Assembly (NCBI RefSeq): GCF_014193375.1
Contig: NZ_JACHZF010000021.1
Location: forward strand, 1 to 64,000
From: Halomonas campaniensis
Lineage (GTDB): Bacteria; Pseudomonadota; Gammaproteobacteria; Pseudomonadales; Halomonadaceae
Reading direction: 5' to 3'
DNA length: 64,000 nucleotides
Below the pieces are notes generated by a model. That model ran no database searches, was not told the DNA's origin, and worked only from the letters and a program-made list of their open reading frames with translations. Position numbers and translations under genes: made by a program. Below are positions 27,524-36,672 of this stretch, one piece after another (within the stretch, counting starts at the first letter, position 1; every line of letters starts with the position of its first letter).

Positions 27524-28987
27524 GTGAGTCAGCAACCCTCCGATACCGTCTTCCAGGAATGGCACGACAACCAGGCGCTTGCCGAGCAGATGATCCCGAT
27601 GATCGGTAGCCTCTACCGGCACAACAACGTGGTCACCACCCTCTATGGGCGGTCGCTCTTCAACCGCAGCGTGATCCGGATCCTGAAGGACCACCGCTTC
27701 GTGCGCAAGGTCGAGGGAACCGAGCTTTCCGTGCAGGACACCTTCCCGCTGGTCAAGGCGATGACCGAGCTCAACCTGGGCCCGGCCCACGTCGATGTCG
27801 GCAAGCTGGGCGTGGCGTTCAAGAAGCAGGGCGGTGGCGATGCCGTGGCCTTCCTGCGCCGGGAGCTCGAGGAGATCGTCGACGCCCATGACGCGAACGG
27901 CAACAACGGCGAGCCCAAGGACGTGGTGCTCTACGGCTTCGGCCGCATCGGCCGCATCCTGGCCCGCGTGCTGGTCGAGAAGGCCGGTGGCGGCAACCTG
28001 CTGCGCCTGCGCGCCATCGTCGTGCGTGGCCGCGGCGATATCGCCAAGGACCTCGAGAAGCGGGCGAGCCTGCTGCGCCGCGACTCCGTCCACGGTCCCT
28101 TCGACGGCACCATCAGCGTCGACGCCGAGGCGCGTACCATCACCGCCAACGGCAATGTCATCCAGGTGATCTACGCCGATTCCCCCGCCGAGGTCGACTA
28201 CACCGCCTACGGCATCGACAACGCCGTGGTGGTCGACAATACCGGCATCTGGCGCGACGAGGCCGGCCTCGGCCAGCACCTGGAGTGCAAGGGCGTGGCC
28301 AAGGCGCTGCTCACCGCGCCGGGCAAGGGCGACATCAAGAACATCGTCTACGGCATCAACCACGACGACATCGCCGCCGACGACAGCATCCTCTCCGCGG
28401 CCTCCTGTACCACCAACGCCATCGTGCCGGTGCTCAAGGTCCTCAACGACGAGTTCGGCGTCGAGCACGGCCATGTGGAGACCGTGCACTCCTATACCAA
28501 CGACCAGAACCTGATCGACAACTACCACAAGGGCGACCGTCGCGGCCGCAGTGCCCCGCTGAACATGGTGCTCACCGAGACCGGTGCCGCCAAGGCGGTG
28601 GCCAAGGCGCTGCCGGAGTTCGCCGGTAAGCTGACCGGCAACGCCATCCGCGTGCCGACCCCCAACGTCTCCATGGCGATCCTCAACCTGCGCCTGGAGA
28701 AGGAGACCGACGCCGAGGCCCTCAACGACTTCCTGCGTCGCATGTCCATCGGCTCCGCCTACCAGAAGCAGATCGACTACGTCGACTCCCCCGAGGTGGT
28801 CTCCACCGACTTCGTCGGCAACCGCCATGCCGGCATCGTCGACGCCAAGGCGACCATCGCCAACGGCAAGAACGCCGTGCTCTACGTCTGGTACGACAAC
28901 GAGTTCGGCTACAGCTGCCAGGTGGTCCGCATCCTGCAGCACATGTCCAACGTGCACTTCCTCAAGCTGCCGCGCGCCAGCGCGTAA
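27524..28987 (+). CDS. gap: glyceraldehyde-3-phosphate dehydrogenase, long form
   Basis: A 487-aa NAD(P)-dependent enzyme of glycolysis/gluconeogenesis. An N-terminal extension of about 125 residues precedes the Rossmann motif VVLYGFGRIGRI; the catalytic Cys is in SAASCTTNAIVP and the C-terminal WYDNEFGYS is typical. Classical Gap proteins are about 330-340 aa; the extended form is the one I recall beside mfd and nqr in Pseudomonas (PA3001-like). GTG 27524 is chosen because GAGG lies 6 bases upstream; GTG 27512 would add four residues. A terminator follows, separating it from nqr. Confidence 0.93.
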   Translation: MSQQPSDTVFQEWHDNQALAEQMIPMIGSLYRHNNVVTTLYGRSLFNRSVIRILKDHRFVRKVEGTELSVQDTFPLVKAMTELNLGPAHVDVGKLGVAFKKQGGGDAVAFLRRELEEIVDAHDANGNNGEPKDVVLYGFGRIGRILARVLVEKAGGGNLLRLRAIVVRGRGDIAKDLEKRASLLRRDSVHGPFDGTISVDAEARTITANGNVIQVIYADSPAEVDYTAYGIDNAVVVDNTGIWRDEAGLGQHLECKGVAKALLTAPGKGDIKNIVYGINHDDIAADDSILSAASCTTNAIVPVLKVLNDEFGVEHGHVETVHSYTNDQNLIDNYHKGDRRGRSAPLNMVLTETGAAKAVAKALPEFAGKLTGNAIRVPTPNVSMAILNLRLEKETDAEALNDFLRRMSIGSAYQKQIDYVDSPEVVSTDFVGNRHAGIVDAKATIANGKNAVLYVWYDNEFGYSCQVVRILQHMSNVHFLKLPRASA

Positions 28988-29062
28988 GGCCTTCGGGCAG
29001 CGGCAAGCCCCGAGCCGCCAAGCTGACCCGTGACGGGCGGCAGGAGCCGAGGCCGATAACGA

Positions 29063-29098
29063 GAAGCCCCGTCGGCGTTGAATCCGGCGGGGTTTCTT
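29063..29098 (+). terminator. rho-independent terminator after gap
   Basis: AGCCCCGTCGG and CCGGCGGGGTT pair (with two G-U pairs) around the loop CGTTGAAT, followed by TCTTC. It is the first item in the 415-base gene-free stretch 28988-29402, which also holds a heptamer array, the nqr promoter and the nqr leader. Confidence 0.8.
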
Positions 29099-29132
29099 CG
29101 TTGGTGCCCCGAATTGCCATGACATCATGATG

Positions 29133-29174
29133 CGGCGCTCGGCGCTCGGCGCTCGGCGCTCGGCGCTCGGCGCT
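29133..29174. repeat. heptanucleotide tandem repeat, six units of CGGCGCT
   Basis: Six perfect head-to-tail copies of CGGCGCT. The unit is the reverse complement of AGCGCCG, repeated at 47718-47836. The array lies about 75 bases upstream of the nqr -35 element. It can be read through as protein in an upstream extension of nqrA, but that is an artefact of its composition. Confidence 0.9.
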
Positions 29175-29247
29175 GCCGCCTGGCCGCTTTACGGCCTGCG
29201 ACAATTTTTCCCTTGCTCTCTGTCACCGTCTGCGACCTTCGCGCAGG

Positions 29248-29276
29248 TGGTCATCGTCCTGCCTTGTCTTTATAAT
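29248..29276 (+). promoter_or_regulatory. promoter of the nqr operon
   Basis: TGGTCA (29248-29253), 17 bases, then a consensus TATAAT (29271-29276). The start would be near 29283, giving a leader of about 120 bases before nqrA. The early leader contains a perfect palindrome GGGCATGCCC (29301-29310). Confidence 0.6.
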
Positions 29277-29344
29277 ACGGGGGATTTTTCGGGGTGGTCC
29301 GGGCATGCCCTGGGCCTGACTGGTAACGTACTGAAAACACAAGA

Positions 29345-29364
29345 ATTCGAACCCATTCGAACCC
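29345..29364. repeat. two 10-bp direct repeats in the nqr leader
   Basis: ATTCGAACCC occurs twice without a gap, one helical turn apart, about 40 bases before nqrA. Each contains the palindrome TTCGAA. A protein-binding or RNA element is possible; no function can be assigned. Confidence 0.7.
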
Positions 29365-29402
29365 CTTTCTTCATCTATCCGATCCATCAACTGGGCGAGA
29401 CT

Positions 29403-30752
29403 ATGATCGAAGTCAAGAAAGGCCTGGATCTCCCCATCACGGGAGCGCCCGAGCAGCGCATCGAGGATGCGCGCGCGGTGCGCCATGTGGCGGTCCTGGG
29501 ACCCGACTACGTCGGCATGAAGCCGACCATGGAGGTCCAGGAGGGGGACAGAGTCAAGCTGGGCCAGCTGCTCTTTACCGACAAGAAGATCGATGGCGTG
29601 CGCTTCACCGCGCCGGCCGCCGGCGAGGTGGTCGCCATCAACCGTGGCGAGAAGCGCCGCCTGCTCTCGGTGGTGATCAAGGTCGACGAGACCGAGGAAG
29701 CCGTCGAGTTCAAGGCCCACGGCCGTGACAAGCTCGAGGGCCTCGAGCGTCAGGCGGTGGTCGATCAGCTGGTCGAGTCGGGCCTGTGGACCGCGCTGCG
29801 CACCCGTCCCTACTCGCGCACCCCGGCCATCGACGGTATCCCGACGGATATCTTCGTCACCGCCGTGGACACCCATCCGCTGTGCCCGAACCCTGCCGAG
29901 ATCATCAACGAGCAGCCCGAGGCCTTCGAGGATGGCCTCAAGGTGCTGGCCCGCCTGACCGAGGGCAAGGTCTACCTGTGCACCGCGCCCGAGGCGCGCA
30001 TCCCGGGCGGTGACGTCAAGGGCGTGCAGGTCGAGACCTTCGGCGGTCCGCACCCGGCCGGCCTGGTCGGCACCCATATCCACCACCTCTCGCCGGTGGC
30101 GCTGCACAAGCGCGTCTGGCACATCGGCTACCAGGACGTCATCGCCTTCGGCAAGTTCTTCGCGGAAGGCAAGCTGGACGTCAGCCGCATCGTGGCGGTG
30201 GGCGGTCCGCGCGCCGAGAATCCGCGCCTGCTGCGCACCCGTATCGGGGCCAGCACCGAGGAACTGCTGGCCGGTGAAGTGGTCGACCCCGAAGGCACCC
30301 GCGTGATTTCCGGCTCGGTCTTCTCCGGTTTTGCCTGCGAAGGCAGCCTTCGCTACCTGGGTCGCTTCCACAACCAGTTCAGCCTCCTCGAGGAGGGCAA
30401 CAAGCGCCTCTTCATGGGCTGGCTCTCACCGGGCGCCAACCGCCACTCGGTGCTGGGCATCTACCTGTCGAAGATCACCGGGCTCAAGGACTACGCGCCG
30501 ACCACCTCCACCAACGGCTCCGAGCGGGCCATGGTGCCGGTGGGGGCCTACGAGACCGTGATGCCGCTGGATATCCTGCCCACGCAGCTGCTGCGCTCGC
30601 TGATCGTCGGTGACATCGAGACTGCCATGCAGCTCGGGTGTCTGGAGCTGGATGAAGAGGACCTGGCCCTGTGCACCTACGTGTGTCCGGGAAAGTACGA
30701 GTACGGTCCCATCCTGCGTGACAACCTCACCCTGATCGAGAAAGAGGCCTGA
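29403..30752 (+). CDS. nqrA: Na+-translocating NADH:quinone reductase subunit A
   Basis: A 449-aa peripheral cytoplasmic subunit of Na+-NQR, which takes part in quinone binding. The N-terminus [13 protein letters not shown] matches the family start ([13 protein letters not shown]), which fixes ATG 29403; longer in-frame versions run back through the heptamer repeats and the promoter. It is the first gene of an uninterrupted nqrABCDEF set, with nqrB starting two bases after its stop. Na+-NQR couples NADH oxidation to sodium export, typical of halophilic and marine gammaproteobacteria. Confidence 0.96.
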   Translation: MIEVKKGLDLPITGAPEQRIEDARAVRHVAVLGPDYVGMKPTMEVQEGDRVKLGQLLFTDKKIDGVRFTAPAAGEVVAINRGEKRRLLSVVIKVDETEEAVEFKAHGRDKLEGLERQAVVDQLVESGLWTALRTRPYSRTPAIDGIPTDIFVTAVDTHPLCPNPAEIINEQPEAFEDGLKVLARLTEGKVYLCTAPEARIPGGDVKGVQVETFGGPHPAGLVGTHIHHLSPVALHKRVWHIGYQDVIAFGKFFAEGKLDVSRIVAVGGPRAENPRLLRTRIGASTEELLAGEVVDPEGTRVISGSVFSGFACEGSLRYLGRFHNQFSLLEEGNKRLFMGWLSPGANRHSVLGIYLSKITGLKDYAPTTSTNGSERAMVPVGAYETVMPLDILPTQLLRSLIVGDIETAMQLGCLELDEEDLALCTYVCPGKYEYGPILRDNLTLIEKEA

Positions 30753-30754
30753 TC

Positions 30755-31978
30755 ATGCCGATTCGACAGACACTCGACAATCTCGAGCCGCACTTCCACA
30801 AGGGCGGCAAGTACGAGAAGTTCTACCCCCTCTTTGAAGCGGTAGACACCATCTTCTATGCGCCGCCCAGCGTGGCCAAGACCACCGCCCACGTGCGTGA
30901 CGGGGTCGACCTCAAGCGCATCATGATCACCGTCTGGATGTGCACCTTCCCGGCGATGTTCTTCGGCATGTGGAACGCCGGCTGGCAGGCCAACACCGCC
31001 ATCGCCGACGGCTACGCCTCCATGGCCGGCTGGCGCGAGGCGATCATGATGGTGCTGGCCTCAGGCCACAACCCGGACAGCCTGTGGGCCAACTTCGTGC
31101 TCGGCGCCACCTACTTCCTGCCGATCTACCTGGTGACCTTCGCCGTGGGTGGCTTCTGGGAGGTGCTGTTCGCGGTCAAGCGCGGCCACGAGGTCAACGA
31201 GGGCTTCTTCGTCACCTCCGTGCTCTACGCCCTGATCCTGCCGGCCACCATCCCGCTGTGGCAGGTGGCGCTCGGCATCACCTTCGGCGTGGTGATCGGC
31301 AAGGAGATCTTCGGCGGTACCGGCAAGAACTTCCTCAACCCGGCCCTGACCGGCCGTGCCTTCCTCTACTTCGCCTACCCGGCGCAGATCTCGGGTGACG
31401 CGGTGTGGGTGGCGGCCGACGGCTACACCGGTGCCACCGCGCTGTCGCTCGCCTTCCAGGACGGCATGGCCGCCCTGACCAGCACCTACAGCTGGTGGGA
31501 TGCCTTCATTGGCTACATCCCCGGCTCGGTGGGCGAGGTCTCCACGCTGGCGATCCTGATCGGCGCGGCGGTGCTGCTGTGGACGAAGATCGCCTCCTGG
31601 CGAATCATGCTCGGGGTCTTCCTCGGCATGGTGGCGACCAGCGCGCTGTTCAACCTGATCGGCTCCGACAGCAACCCGATGTTCGCCATGCCCTGGTACT
31701 GGCACCTGGTCGTCGGCGGCTTCGCCTTCGGCATGGTGTTCATGGCCACCGACCCCGTGTCCGCCGCCATGACCAACCAGGGTCGCCTGCTGTTCGGCGC
31801 GCTGATCGGCGTCATGACCGTGCTGATCCGCGTGGTGAACCCGGCCTTCCCTGAAGGCATCATGCTGGCGATCCTGTTCGCCAACCTGTTCGCCCCGCTC
31901 ATCGACCACTTCTTTGTTCAGGCCAACATCAAGCGCCGCATGCAGCGCACCGGTGTGCCGGCCGAGGAGACTGCCTGA
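30755..31978 (+). CDS. nqrB: Na+-translocating NADH:quinone reductase subunit B
   Basis: A 407-aa integral membrane subunit with about ten helices that binds riboflavin and a covalent FMN. The FMN-attachment motif reads GYTGATALS, with Thr228 matching Thr236 of the Vibrio protein. The conserved [13 protein letters not shown] stretch follows the GGTGKN loop. FMN attachment needs a functional ApbE, which matters because the apbE-like gene downstream is unusual. The stop overlaps the first base of nqrC (TGATG). Confidence 0.96.
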   Translation: MPIRQTLDNLEPHFHKGGKYEKFYPLFEAVDTIFYAPPSVAKTTAHVRDGVDLKRIMITVWMCTFPAMFFGMWNAGWQANTAIADGYASMAGWREAIMMVLASGHNPDSLWANFVLGATYFLPIYLVTFAVGGFWEVLFAVKRGHEVNEGFFVTSVLYALILPATIPLWQVALGITFGVVIGKEIFGGTGKNFLNPALTGRAFLYFAYPAQISGDAVWVAADGYTGATALSLAFQDGMAALTSTYSWWDAFIGYIPGSVGEVSTLAILIGAAVLLWTKIASWRIMLGVFLGMVATSALFNLIGSDSNPMFAMPWYWHLVVGGFAFGMVFMATDPVSAAMTNQGRLLFGALIGVMTVLIRVVNPAFPEGIMLAILFANLFAPLIDHFFVQANIKRRMQRTGVPAEETA

Positions 31979-32793
31979 TGGCACAGAGCAACAACTCCAT
32001 CAAGAAGATCCTGACGGTGGCGTTCGCACTTTGCATCGTGTGTTCGGTCATCGTCTCCACCGCCGCGGTGGCGCTGCGTCCCCTGCAGCAGCTCAACCAG
32101 GAGCTGGACCGCAAGACCAACATCCTCAACGTGGCCAACCTCTATGAGCCCGGCATGGATGTGGAAGCGGCCTTCCGGGACATCACGCCCCGCGTGGTGA
32201 ACCTGGAGACCGGCCAGTACTCCGACCAGCACGACCCGCAGACCTGGGACGGCTTCGAGGCGCGCCGCGACCCGGCGGCCTCGCGGACCCTCTCCGGCGC
32301 GCGTGACCCGGCGGGCCTCTCCCGTGTCGAGAACTACGCCACCGTGTACCTGGTGGGTGACCCCGACGATCCCGAGCAGATCATCCTGCCGATCCGCGGC
32401 CAGGGCCTGTGGGGCCTGATGCGCGGCTTCCTCTCCGTGGAGGGCGACGGCAACACCATCGTCGGTATCACCTACTACGAGCACAGCGAGACCCCGGGGC
32501 TGGGGGCCGAGGTCAACAACCCGCGCTGGCAGGCCCAGTGGGAAGGCAAGCAGATCTTCGACGAAGAGGGTCAGCTTGCTCCTGCCATCCGCGTGGCCAA
32601 GGGCAGCGGCAGCGGTGACCACGAGGTCGACGGCCTCTCCGGTGCCACCCTGACCAGCAACGGCGTCACCAACATGCTGCAGTTCTGGCTGAGCCCGGAA
32701 GGCTTCGGCGAGTACCTGGCCAAGTTCCGCAGCGCGGTGGACCCGGGCGAGGCCCAGGACGCCGACGTCGAACTCGAAGCTGAAGGAGCCTGA
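31978..32793 (+). CDS. nqrC: Na+-translocating NADH:quinone reductase subunit C
   Basis: A 271-aa subunit with one N-terminal helix (residues about 12-35) and a periplasmic FMN-binding domain. The covalent FMN site is [11 protein letters not shown], with Thr224 corresponding to Thr225 of Vibrio NqrC. The preceding [13 protein letters not shown] segment is the usual Rnf/NqrC flavin-domain signature. It is translationally coupled with nqrB, and nqrD begins two bases after its stop. Confidence 0.96.
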   Translation: MAQSNNSIKKILTVAFALCIVCSVIVSTAAVALRPLQQLNQELDRKTNILNVANLYEPGMDVEAAFRDITPRVVNLETGQYSDQHDPQTWDGFEARRDPAASRTLSGARDPAGLSRVENYATVYLVGDPDDPEQIILPIRGQGLWGLMRGFLSVEGDGNTIVGITYYEHSETPGLGAEVNNPRWQAQWEGKQIFDEEGQLAPAIRVAKGSGSGDHEVDGLSGATLTSNGVTNMLQFWLSPEGFGEYLAKFRSAVDPGEAQDADVELEAEGA

Positions 32794-32795
32794 TC

Positions 32796-33464
32796 ATGTC
32801 AGCCGCGACTCCCAAGGGCGTCCTGACGACGCCGGTCTTCAAGAACAACCCCATCGCGCTGCAGGTGCTCGGCATCTGCTCCGCGCTGGCGGTGACCACC
32901 AGCATGAGCGTCTCGCTGGTCATGACCCTGGCGGTCATCTTCGTGACCGCCTTCGCCAACCTGTTCGTGTCGCTGATCCGGCACCATATCCCGTCCTCCA
33001 TCCGCATCATCGTGCAGATGACCATCATCGCCTCGCTGGTGATCGTGGTGGATCAGATCCTCAAGGCGTACGCCTACGAGATGTCCAAGCAGCTCTCGGT
33101 GTTCGTCGGTCTGATCATCACCAACTGCATCGTGATGGGGCGCGCGGAAGGCTTTGCCATGCAGAACAGCCCCGGGATGTCCTTCCTGGACGGCATCGGC
33201 AACGGCCTGGGCTACGGCTTCATCCTGATGACCGTGGGCTTCTTCCGCGAACTGTTCGGTGCCGGCAGCGTGTTCGGCTTCACCGTGCTCGAGACCGTGC
33301 AGAACGGTGGCTGGTACGTGCCCAACGGCCTGCTGCTGCTGCCGCCGTCGGCGTTCTTCATCATCGGCCTGATCATCTGGGTGCTGCGCAGCCTCAACCC
33401 GGAGCAGATCGAGGAGAACGAGTTCAAGATGAAGCACAACACCGAACCGAAGGAGGCCGTATAA
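32796..33464 (+). CDS. nqrD: Na+-translocating NADH:quinone reductase subunit D
   Basis: A 222-aa membrane protein with six helices, homologous to RnfE. Together with NqrE it holds an iron centre inside the membrane; the expected cysteines are present at Cys28 (LGICSAL) and Cys111 ([11 protein letters not shown]). The loop GRAEGFAM and the motif [10 protein letters not shown] are characteristic. It lies tightly packed between nqrC and nqrE. Confidence 0.96.
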   Translation: MSAATPKGVLTTPVFKNNPIALQVLGICSALAVTTSMSVSLVMTLAVIFVTAFANLFVSLIRHHIPSSIRIIVQMTIIASLVIVVDQILKAYAYEMSKQLSVFVGLIITNCIVMGRAEGFAMQNSPGMSFLDGIGNGLGYGFILMTVGFFRELFGAGSVFGFTVLETVQNGGWYVPNGLLLLPPSAFFIIGLIIWVLRSLNPEQIEENEFKMKHNTEPKEAV

Positions 33465-33465
33465 C

Positions 33466-34083
33466 ATGGAACACTATCTGAGCCTGTTCGTTGCCTCGGT
33501 CTTCGTCGAGAACCTGGCCCTGGCATTCTTCCTCGGCATGTGTACCTTCCTGGCGGTGTCCAAGAAGGTCTCGGCGGCCTTCGGTCTCGGCATCGCCGTG
33601 ATCGTGGTGCTGACCATCGCCGTACCGGTCAACAACCTGGTGTTCACCTTCCTGCTGGCGGAAGGGGCGCTGACCTGGACCGGGATCAGCGGTGCCGAGA
33701 ACATCGACCTGTCGTTCCTGGGCCTGCTCAGCTACATCGGCGTCATCGCCGCGCTGGTGCAGATCCTGGAGATGTTCCTCGACAAGTACGTGCCCACGCT
33801 CTACAACGCGCTGGGCGTCTTCCTGCCGCTGATCACCGTTAACTGCGCCATCCTCGGCGGCGTGCTGTTCATGGTCGAGCGCAACTACAACTTCGGCGAG
33901 TCCGTGATCTACGGCCTCGGTTCCGGGGTTGGCTGGGCGCTGGCCATCACGGCGCTTGCGGGTATCCGCGAGAAGCTCAAGTACAGCGACGTTCCCGGCT
34001 CCCTGCAGGGGCTGGGCATCACCTTCATCACCGTGGGCCTGATGTCGCTGGGCTTCATGTCCTTCTCCGGCATCCAGCTCTGA
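33466..34083 (+). CDS. nqrE: Na+-translocating NADH:quinone reductase subunit E
   Basis: A 205-aa membrane subunit with six helices, homologous to RnfA and inverted relative to NqrD. The iron-binding cysteines are Cys26 ([12 protein letters not shown]) and Cys127 (TVNCAILGG); the VPVNNLVF motif and the final [10 protein letters not shown] are conserved. It is the last gene before a 72-base gap containing a hairpin; all other junctions from nqrA to nqrE are 0-2 bases. Confidence 0.96.
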   Translation: MEHYLSLFVASVFVENLALAFFLGMCTFLAVSKKVSAAFGLGIAVIVVLTIAVPVNNLVFTFLLAEGALTWTGISGAENIDLSFLGLLSYIGVIAALVQILEMFLDKYVPTLYNALGVFLPLITVNCAILGGVLFMVERNYNFGESVIYGLGSGVGWALAITALAGIREKLKYSDVPGSLQGLGITFITVGLMSLGFMSFSGIQL

Positions 34084-34098
34084 GGCAGGTCGTGTTTT

Positions 34099-34123
34099 CC
34101 CGGCGGTGCAAGGCACCGTCGGG
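34099..34123 (+). other. intercistronic hairpin between nqrE and nqrF
   Basis: CCCGGCGGTGC-AAG-GCACCGTCGGG forms an 11-bp stem (one G-U) with a three-base loop. No U-tract follows, so it is unlikely to terminate. It may stabilise or process the nqr mRNA at its only wide junction. Confidence 0.6.
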
Positions 34124-34155
34124 GACCAGGCAACGTCAAGCAATAGGAAACCGAC

Positions 34156-35388
34156 ATGGTTGATACAACAGTCATCTTGCTCGGTGTGGTCATGTTCACC
34201 GTGGTCGTCATCGGCCTGGTACTGGTGATCCTGGCTGCCCGCAGCAAGCTCGTCAGCACCGGGGACGTGACCATCGAGGTCAACGGCGACCCCGAGCACA
34301 CCCTGACCACCCAGGCCGGCGGCAAGCTGCTCAACACCCTGGCGGCCAACGGCATCTTCCTGTCGTCCGCGTGTGGCGGCGGCGGCTCCTGCGCCCAGTG
34401 CAAGTGCCGGGTGGAAGAGGGCGGCGGGGCGATCCTGCCCACCGAGGAGTCCCACTTCACCATGCGCGAGAAGAAGGAGGGCTGGCGCCTCTCCTGCCAG
34501 GTGCCGGTGAAGCAGGACATGAAGGTCGAGGTGCCCGAGGAGGTCTTCGGCGTCAAGAAGTGGGAGTGCGAGGTCATCGGCAACCCCAACGTCGCCACCT
34601 TCATCAAGGAACTCAACCTCAAGCTCCCCGAGGGCGAAGAAGTGGCCTTCCGCGCCGGCGGCTACGTGCAGCTGGTGGCCCCGCCCTACGACATCTCCTT
34701 CAAGGATTTCGACATCGAGGAGGAGTACCGGGGCGACTGGGAGAAGTTCGAGCTGTTCAACATCTCCCACAAGAACAACGAGGAAGTCATCCGCGCCTAC
34801 TCCATGGCGAACTATCCGGAAGAGAAGGGCATCCTCAAGTTCAACATCCGTATCGCCACGCCGCCACCCAACACCAGCCATCCGCCGGGCCTGATGTCCA
34901 CCTACGTCTTCAGCCTGAAGCCGGGTGACAAGGTCACCGTGATGGGCCCCTTCGGCGAGTTCTTCGCCAAGGATACCGATGCCGAGATGGTCTTCGTCGG
35001 CGGCGGTGCGGGCATGGCGCCGATGCGCAGCCACATCTTCGACCAGCTCAAGCGCCTCAAGTCCCAGCGCAAGATCTCGTTCTGGTACGGCGCGCGCTCC
35101 TGGCGCGAGACCTTCTACAACGAGGAGTACGACCAGCTGGCCGAGGAGTTCCCCAACTTCGAGTGGCACCTGGCGCTCTCCGACCCGCAGCCCGAGGACA
35201 ACTGGGAAGGCCCCACCGGCTTCATCCACAACGTCCTCTACGAGAACTACCTCAAGGACCATCCGGCCCCCGAGGACTGCGAGTACTACATGTGCGGGCC
35301 GCCCATGATGAACGCCTCGGTGATCAAGCTGCTGCTTGACCTGGGCGTGGAACCCGAGAACATCCTGCTGGACGACTTCGGCGGGTGA
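34156..35388 (+). CDS. nqrF: Na+-translocating NADH:quinone reductase subunit F
   Basis: A 410-aa NADH-oxidising subunit. One N-terminal helix anchors it. The 2Fe-2S domain has Cys73, Cys79, Cys82 and Cys114, followed by an FAD domain with [11 protein letters not shown] and an NAD(H) domain ([14 protein letters not shown], then YMCGPPMMN) that ends in DDFGG. Electrons enter the complex here. The stop overlaps the GTG start of the apbE-like gene (GTGA), so that gene is tightly linked to the operon. Confidence 0.96.
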   Translation: MVDTTVILLGVVMFTVVVIGLVLVILAARSKLVSTGDVTIEVNGDPEHTLTTQAGGKLLNTLAANGIFLSSACGGGGSCAQCKCRVEEGGGAILPTEESHFTMREKKEGWRLSCQVPVKQDMKVEVPEEVFGVKKWECEVIGNPNVATFIKELNLKLPEGEEVAFRAGGYVQLVAPPYDISFKDFDIEEEYRGDWEKFELFNISHKNNEEVIRAYSMANYPEEKGILKFNIRIATPPPNTSHPPGLMSTYVFSLKPGDKVTVMGPFGEFFAKDTDAEMVFVGGGAGMAPMRSHIFDQLKRLKSQRKISFWYGARSWRETFYNEEYDQLAEEFPNFEWHLALSDPQPEDNWEGPTGFIHNVLYENYLKDHPAPEDCEYYMCGPPMMNASVIKLLLDLGVEPENILLDDFGG

Positions 35389-36152
35389 TCTCCCTCGCCG
35401 CGAGGCGACACCCGGGGCTGGCCTTGCGGCCAGCCCTCTTTCTGTTCGCCCTGCTCATGCCGGTTGCCCTGCTGGGCGGCTGCCGGCAGCAGGGCGACTG
35501 GCAGCACCTCGAGGGCGTGGCCCTCGATACCGGCTACCACATCACGCTGAATGGCGACCTGCAGGCAGCGGAACGAGAACTGCTGATGGCCGCCATCCAG
35601 GGTGAACTGGCCAGCCTGGAGACCGAATCCGAGACGCTGCAGGGCCTGCTGCTGGCCGGCTGGCCGACGCGGGACGCGGCGCAGCTCCCGTTCCTCGCGT
35701 CGCTGCTGGAGGCCCTGCGGGGGGCCCAGCAGGCCAGGGCCGTGGATCGCCTCGATGCCGTGCTGGCCGAGTTCGGCATCGACCATGCCATGGTCGAGCT
35801 GGGCGGGGTGGTACGCACCCGGGGCCAGGCGGGGCGCCACCCCTGGCGCCTGGCCCTCGACCGGTCGGGGCTCGATGACGCCCCGGCACCGCCCCTGCGG
35901 CTGCGCGACGCCGCGCTGGTCACTCGTGAGCCGCCTGGCGACGCCCTGATGCCGGACGGTGGCGGTGAGCGCCTGCTGGCGGTCAGCGTCGTGGCCGACA
36001 CGGCGGAGCAGGCCGACCGACGCGCTCGCGAGCTGCTGCTGTCGGGGCCGTCGGCCGCCGACATGGAACAGGCGATTCGCCTTGTGGTCCTGAGACCACA
36101 GGGTATCGACATTCAATACGGTACCGCACTCGAGCCACTGCTCGAGCGCTGA
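35385..36152 (+). CDS. reduced ApbE-like lipoprotein of the nqr operon
   Basis: A 255-aa protein in the place where apbE, the FMN transferase for NqrB and NqrC, usually sits. It has a lipoprotein signal (LLGGC, Cys33) and recognisable ApbE remnants: [10 protein letters not shown] (for GTxYxIxY), [14 protein letters not shown], then [12 protein letters not shown] and PWRLALD. It is shorter than typical ApbE (about 330-350 aa). The AKGY segment before AVDR is not evident, the family H-x-IDP-type region is missing, and ADRRARE replaces the ADALATA-type motif whose Thr helps bind Mg-FAD. It is therefore probably not a functional flavin transferase, or it is strongly modified. GTG start, coupled to nqrF. 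Codon use looks like its neighbours. Confidence 0.7.
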   Translation: MISLAARRHPGLALRPALFLFALLMPVALLGGCRQQGDWQHLEGVALDTGYHITLNGDLQAAERELLMAAIQGELASLETESETLQGLLLAGWPTRDAAQLPFLASLLEALRGAQQARAVDRLDAVLAEFGIDHAMVELGGVVRTRGQAGRHPWRLALDRSGLDDAPAPPLRLRDAALVTREPPGDALMPDGGGERLLAVSVVADTAEQADRRARELLLSGPSAADMEQAIRLVVLRPQGIDIQYGTALEPLLER

Positions 36153-36168
36153 CCGAAGGAGAGCACTC

Positions 36169-36423
36169 ATGACCATCTGGATCATCGCATTCGCCTTCAT
36201 GCTGCTGATCATGGCCGCCATGGCCGTAGGGGTGATCCTCGGCCGCAAGCCCATCGCCGGCTCCTGCGGCGGGCTCAACCAGCTCGGCCTCAAGGAGGGC
36301 TGCGAGGTGTGCGGTGGCAAGGACGAGGTGTGCGAGGAGGAGAACCGCAAGCGCGGCAGCCAGCGCCGCCGCAGCGACGAGAGCCGCGGTGCCGACCTCG
36401 GCTACGACGCCACCCGGCGCTAG
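36169..36423 (+). CDS. nqrM: NqrM, Na+-NQR maturation protein (DUF539)
   Basis: An 84-aa protein with one N-terminal helix and a cytoplasmic Cys-rich tail: Cys33 in GSCGGL, Cys45 and Cys48 in GCEVCGG, and Cys55. This is the NqrM pattern; NqrM is required for assembly, probably by delivering iron to the NqrD/NqrE site. An AAGGAGAG site precedes the ATG. It is the last gene of the nqr operon before a REP-like element. The charged end (residues about 57-84) is poorly conserved in type. Confidence 0.92.
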   Translation: MTIWIIAFAFMLLIMAAMAVGVILGRKPIAGSCGGLNQLGLKEGCEVCGGKDEVCEEENRKRGSQRRRSDESRGADLGYDATRR

Positions 36424-36483
36424 GCCCCAAGGCCAGCGACAAGGAGCACGACAAGTCGGCTAGCCCCCAGGGTCTGTGATCCC

Positions 36484-36623
36484 TGGTAGGAACTGGGCTC
36501 TGCCCGGCGAATGGAGACCGAAGGGCTCCCTGGCGGTGTTCGCCAATGCCAGCGACTCTGCCGGGGCGCCTGCGGTGCCATTCGTCGAGGCGTCGAACCG
36601 CTCGCTGAGCGTGGCTCCCACCA
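36484..36623. repeat. composite REP/BIME-like element, copy B
   Basis: It begins TGGTAGGAACTGGGCTC, continues to GGCGAATGG, and ends GTGGCTCCCACCA, the same arms as copies A and C, with the inner core GGTGTTCGCCAATGC. The tail AACAGCCTCA beyond the right arm matches copy A. It separates nqrM from sthA and has no coding content. Confidence 0.72.
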
Positions 36624-36672
36624 GAAGAAACAGCCTCAACGGGTGCCCAATAGCAAGGAGATCGAGCAGCCA

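Noticed and set aside
29345..29364. tRNA remnant or attachment site, since the reverse complement GGGTTCGAAT looks like a T-loop
   Set aside because: No acceptor or anticodon arm can be folded around it and no integrase gene is nearby.
29127..29402. N-terminal extension of nqrA running through the heptamer array
   Set aside because: It translates repeat and promoter sequence; the family N-terminus starts at 29403.
36511..36672. N-terminal extension of sthA through the REP-like element
   Set aside because: The flavin-binding N-terminus of SthA starts at 36673 and the upstream codons are non-coding repeat.
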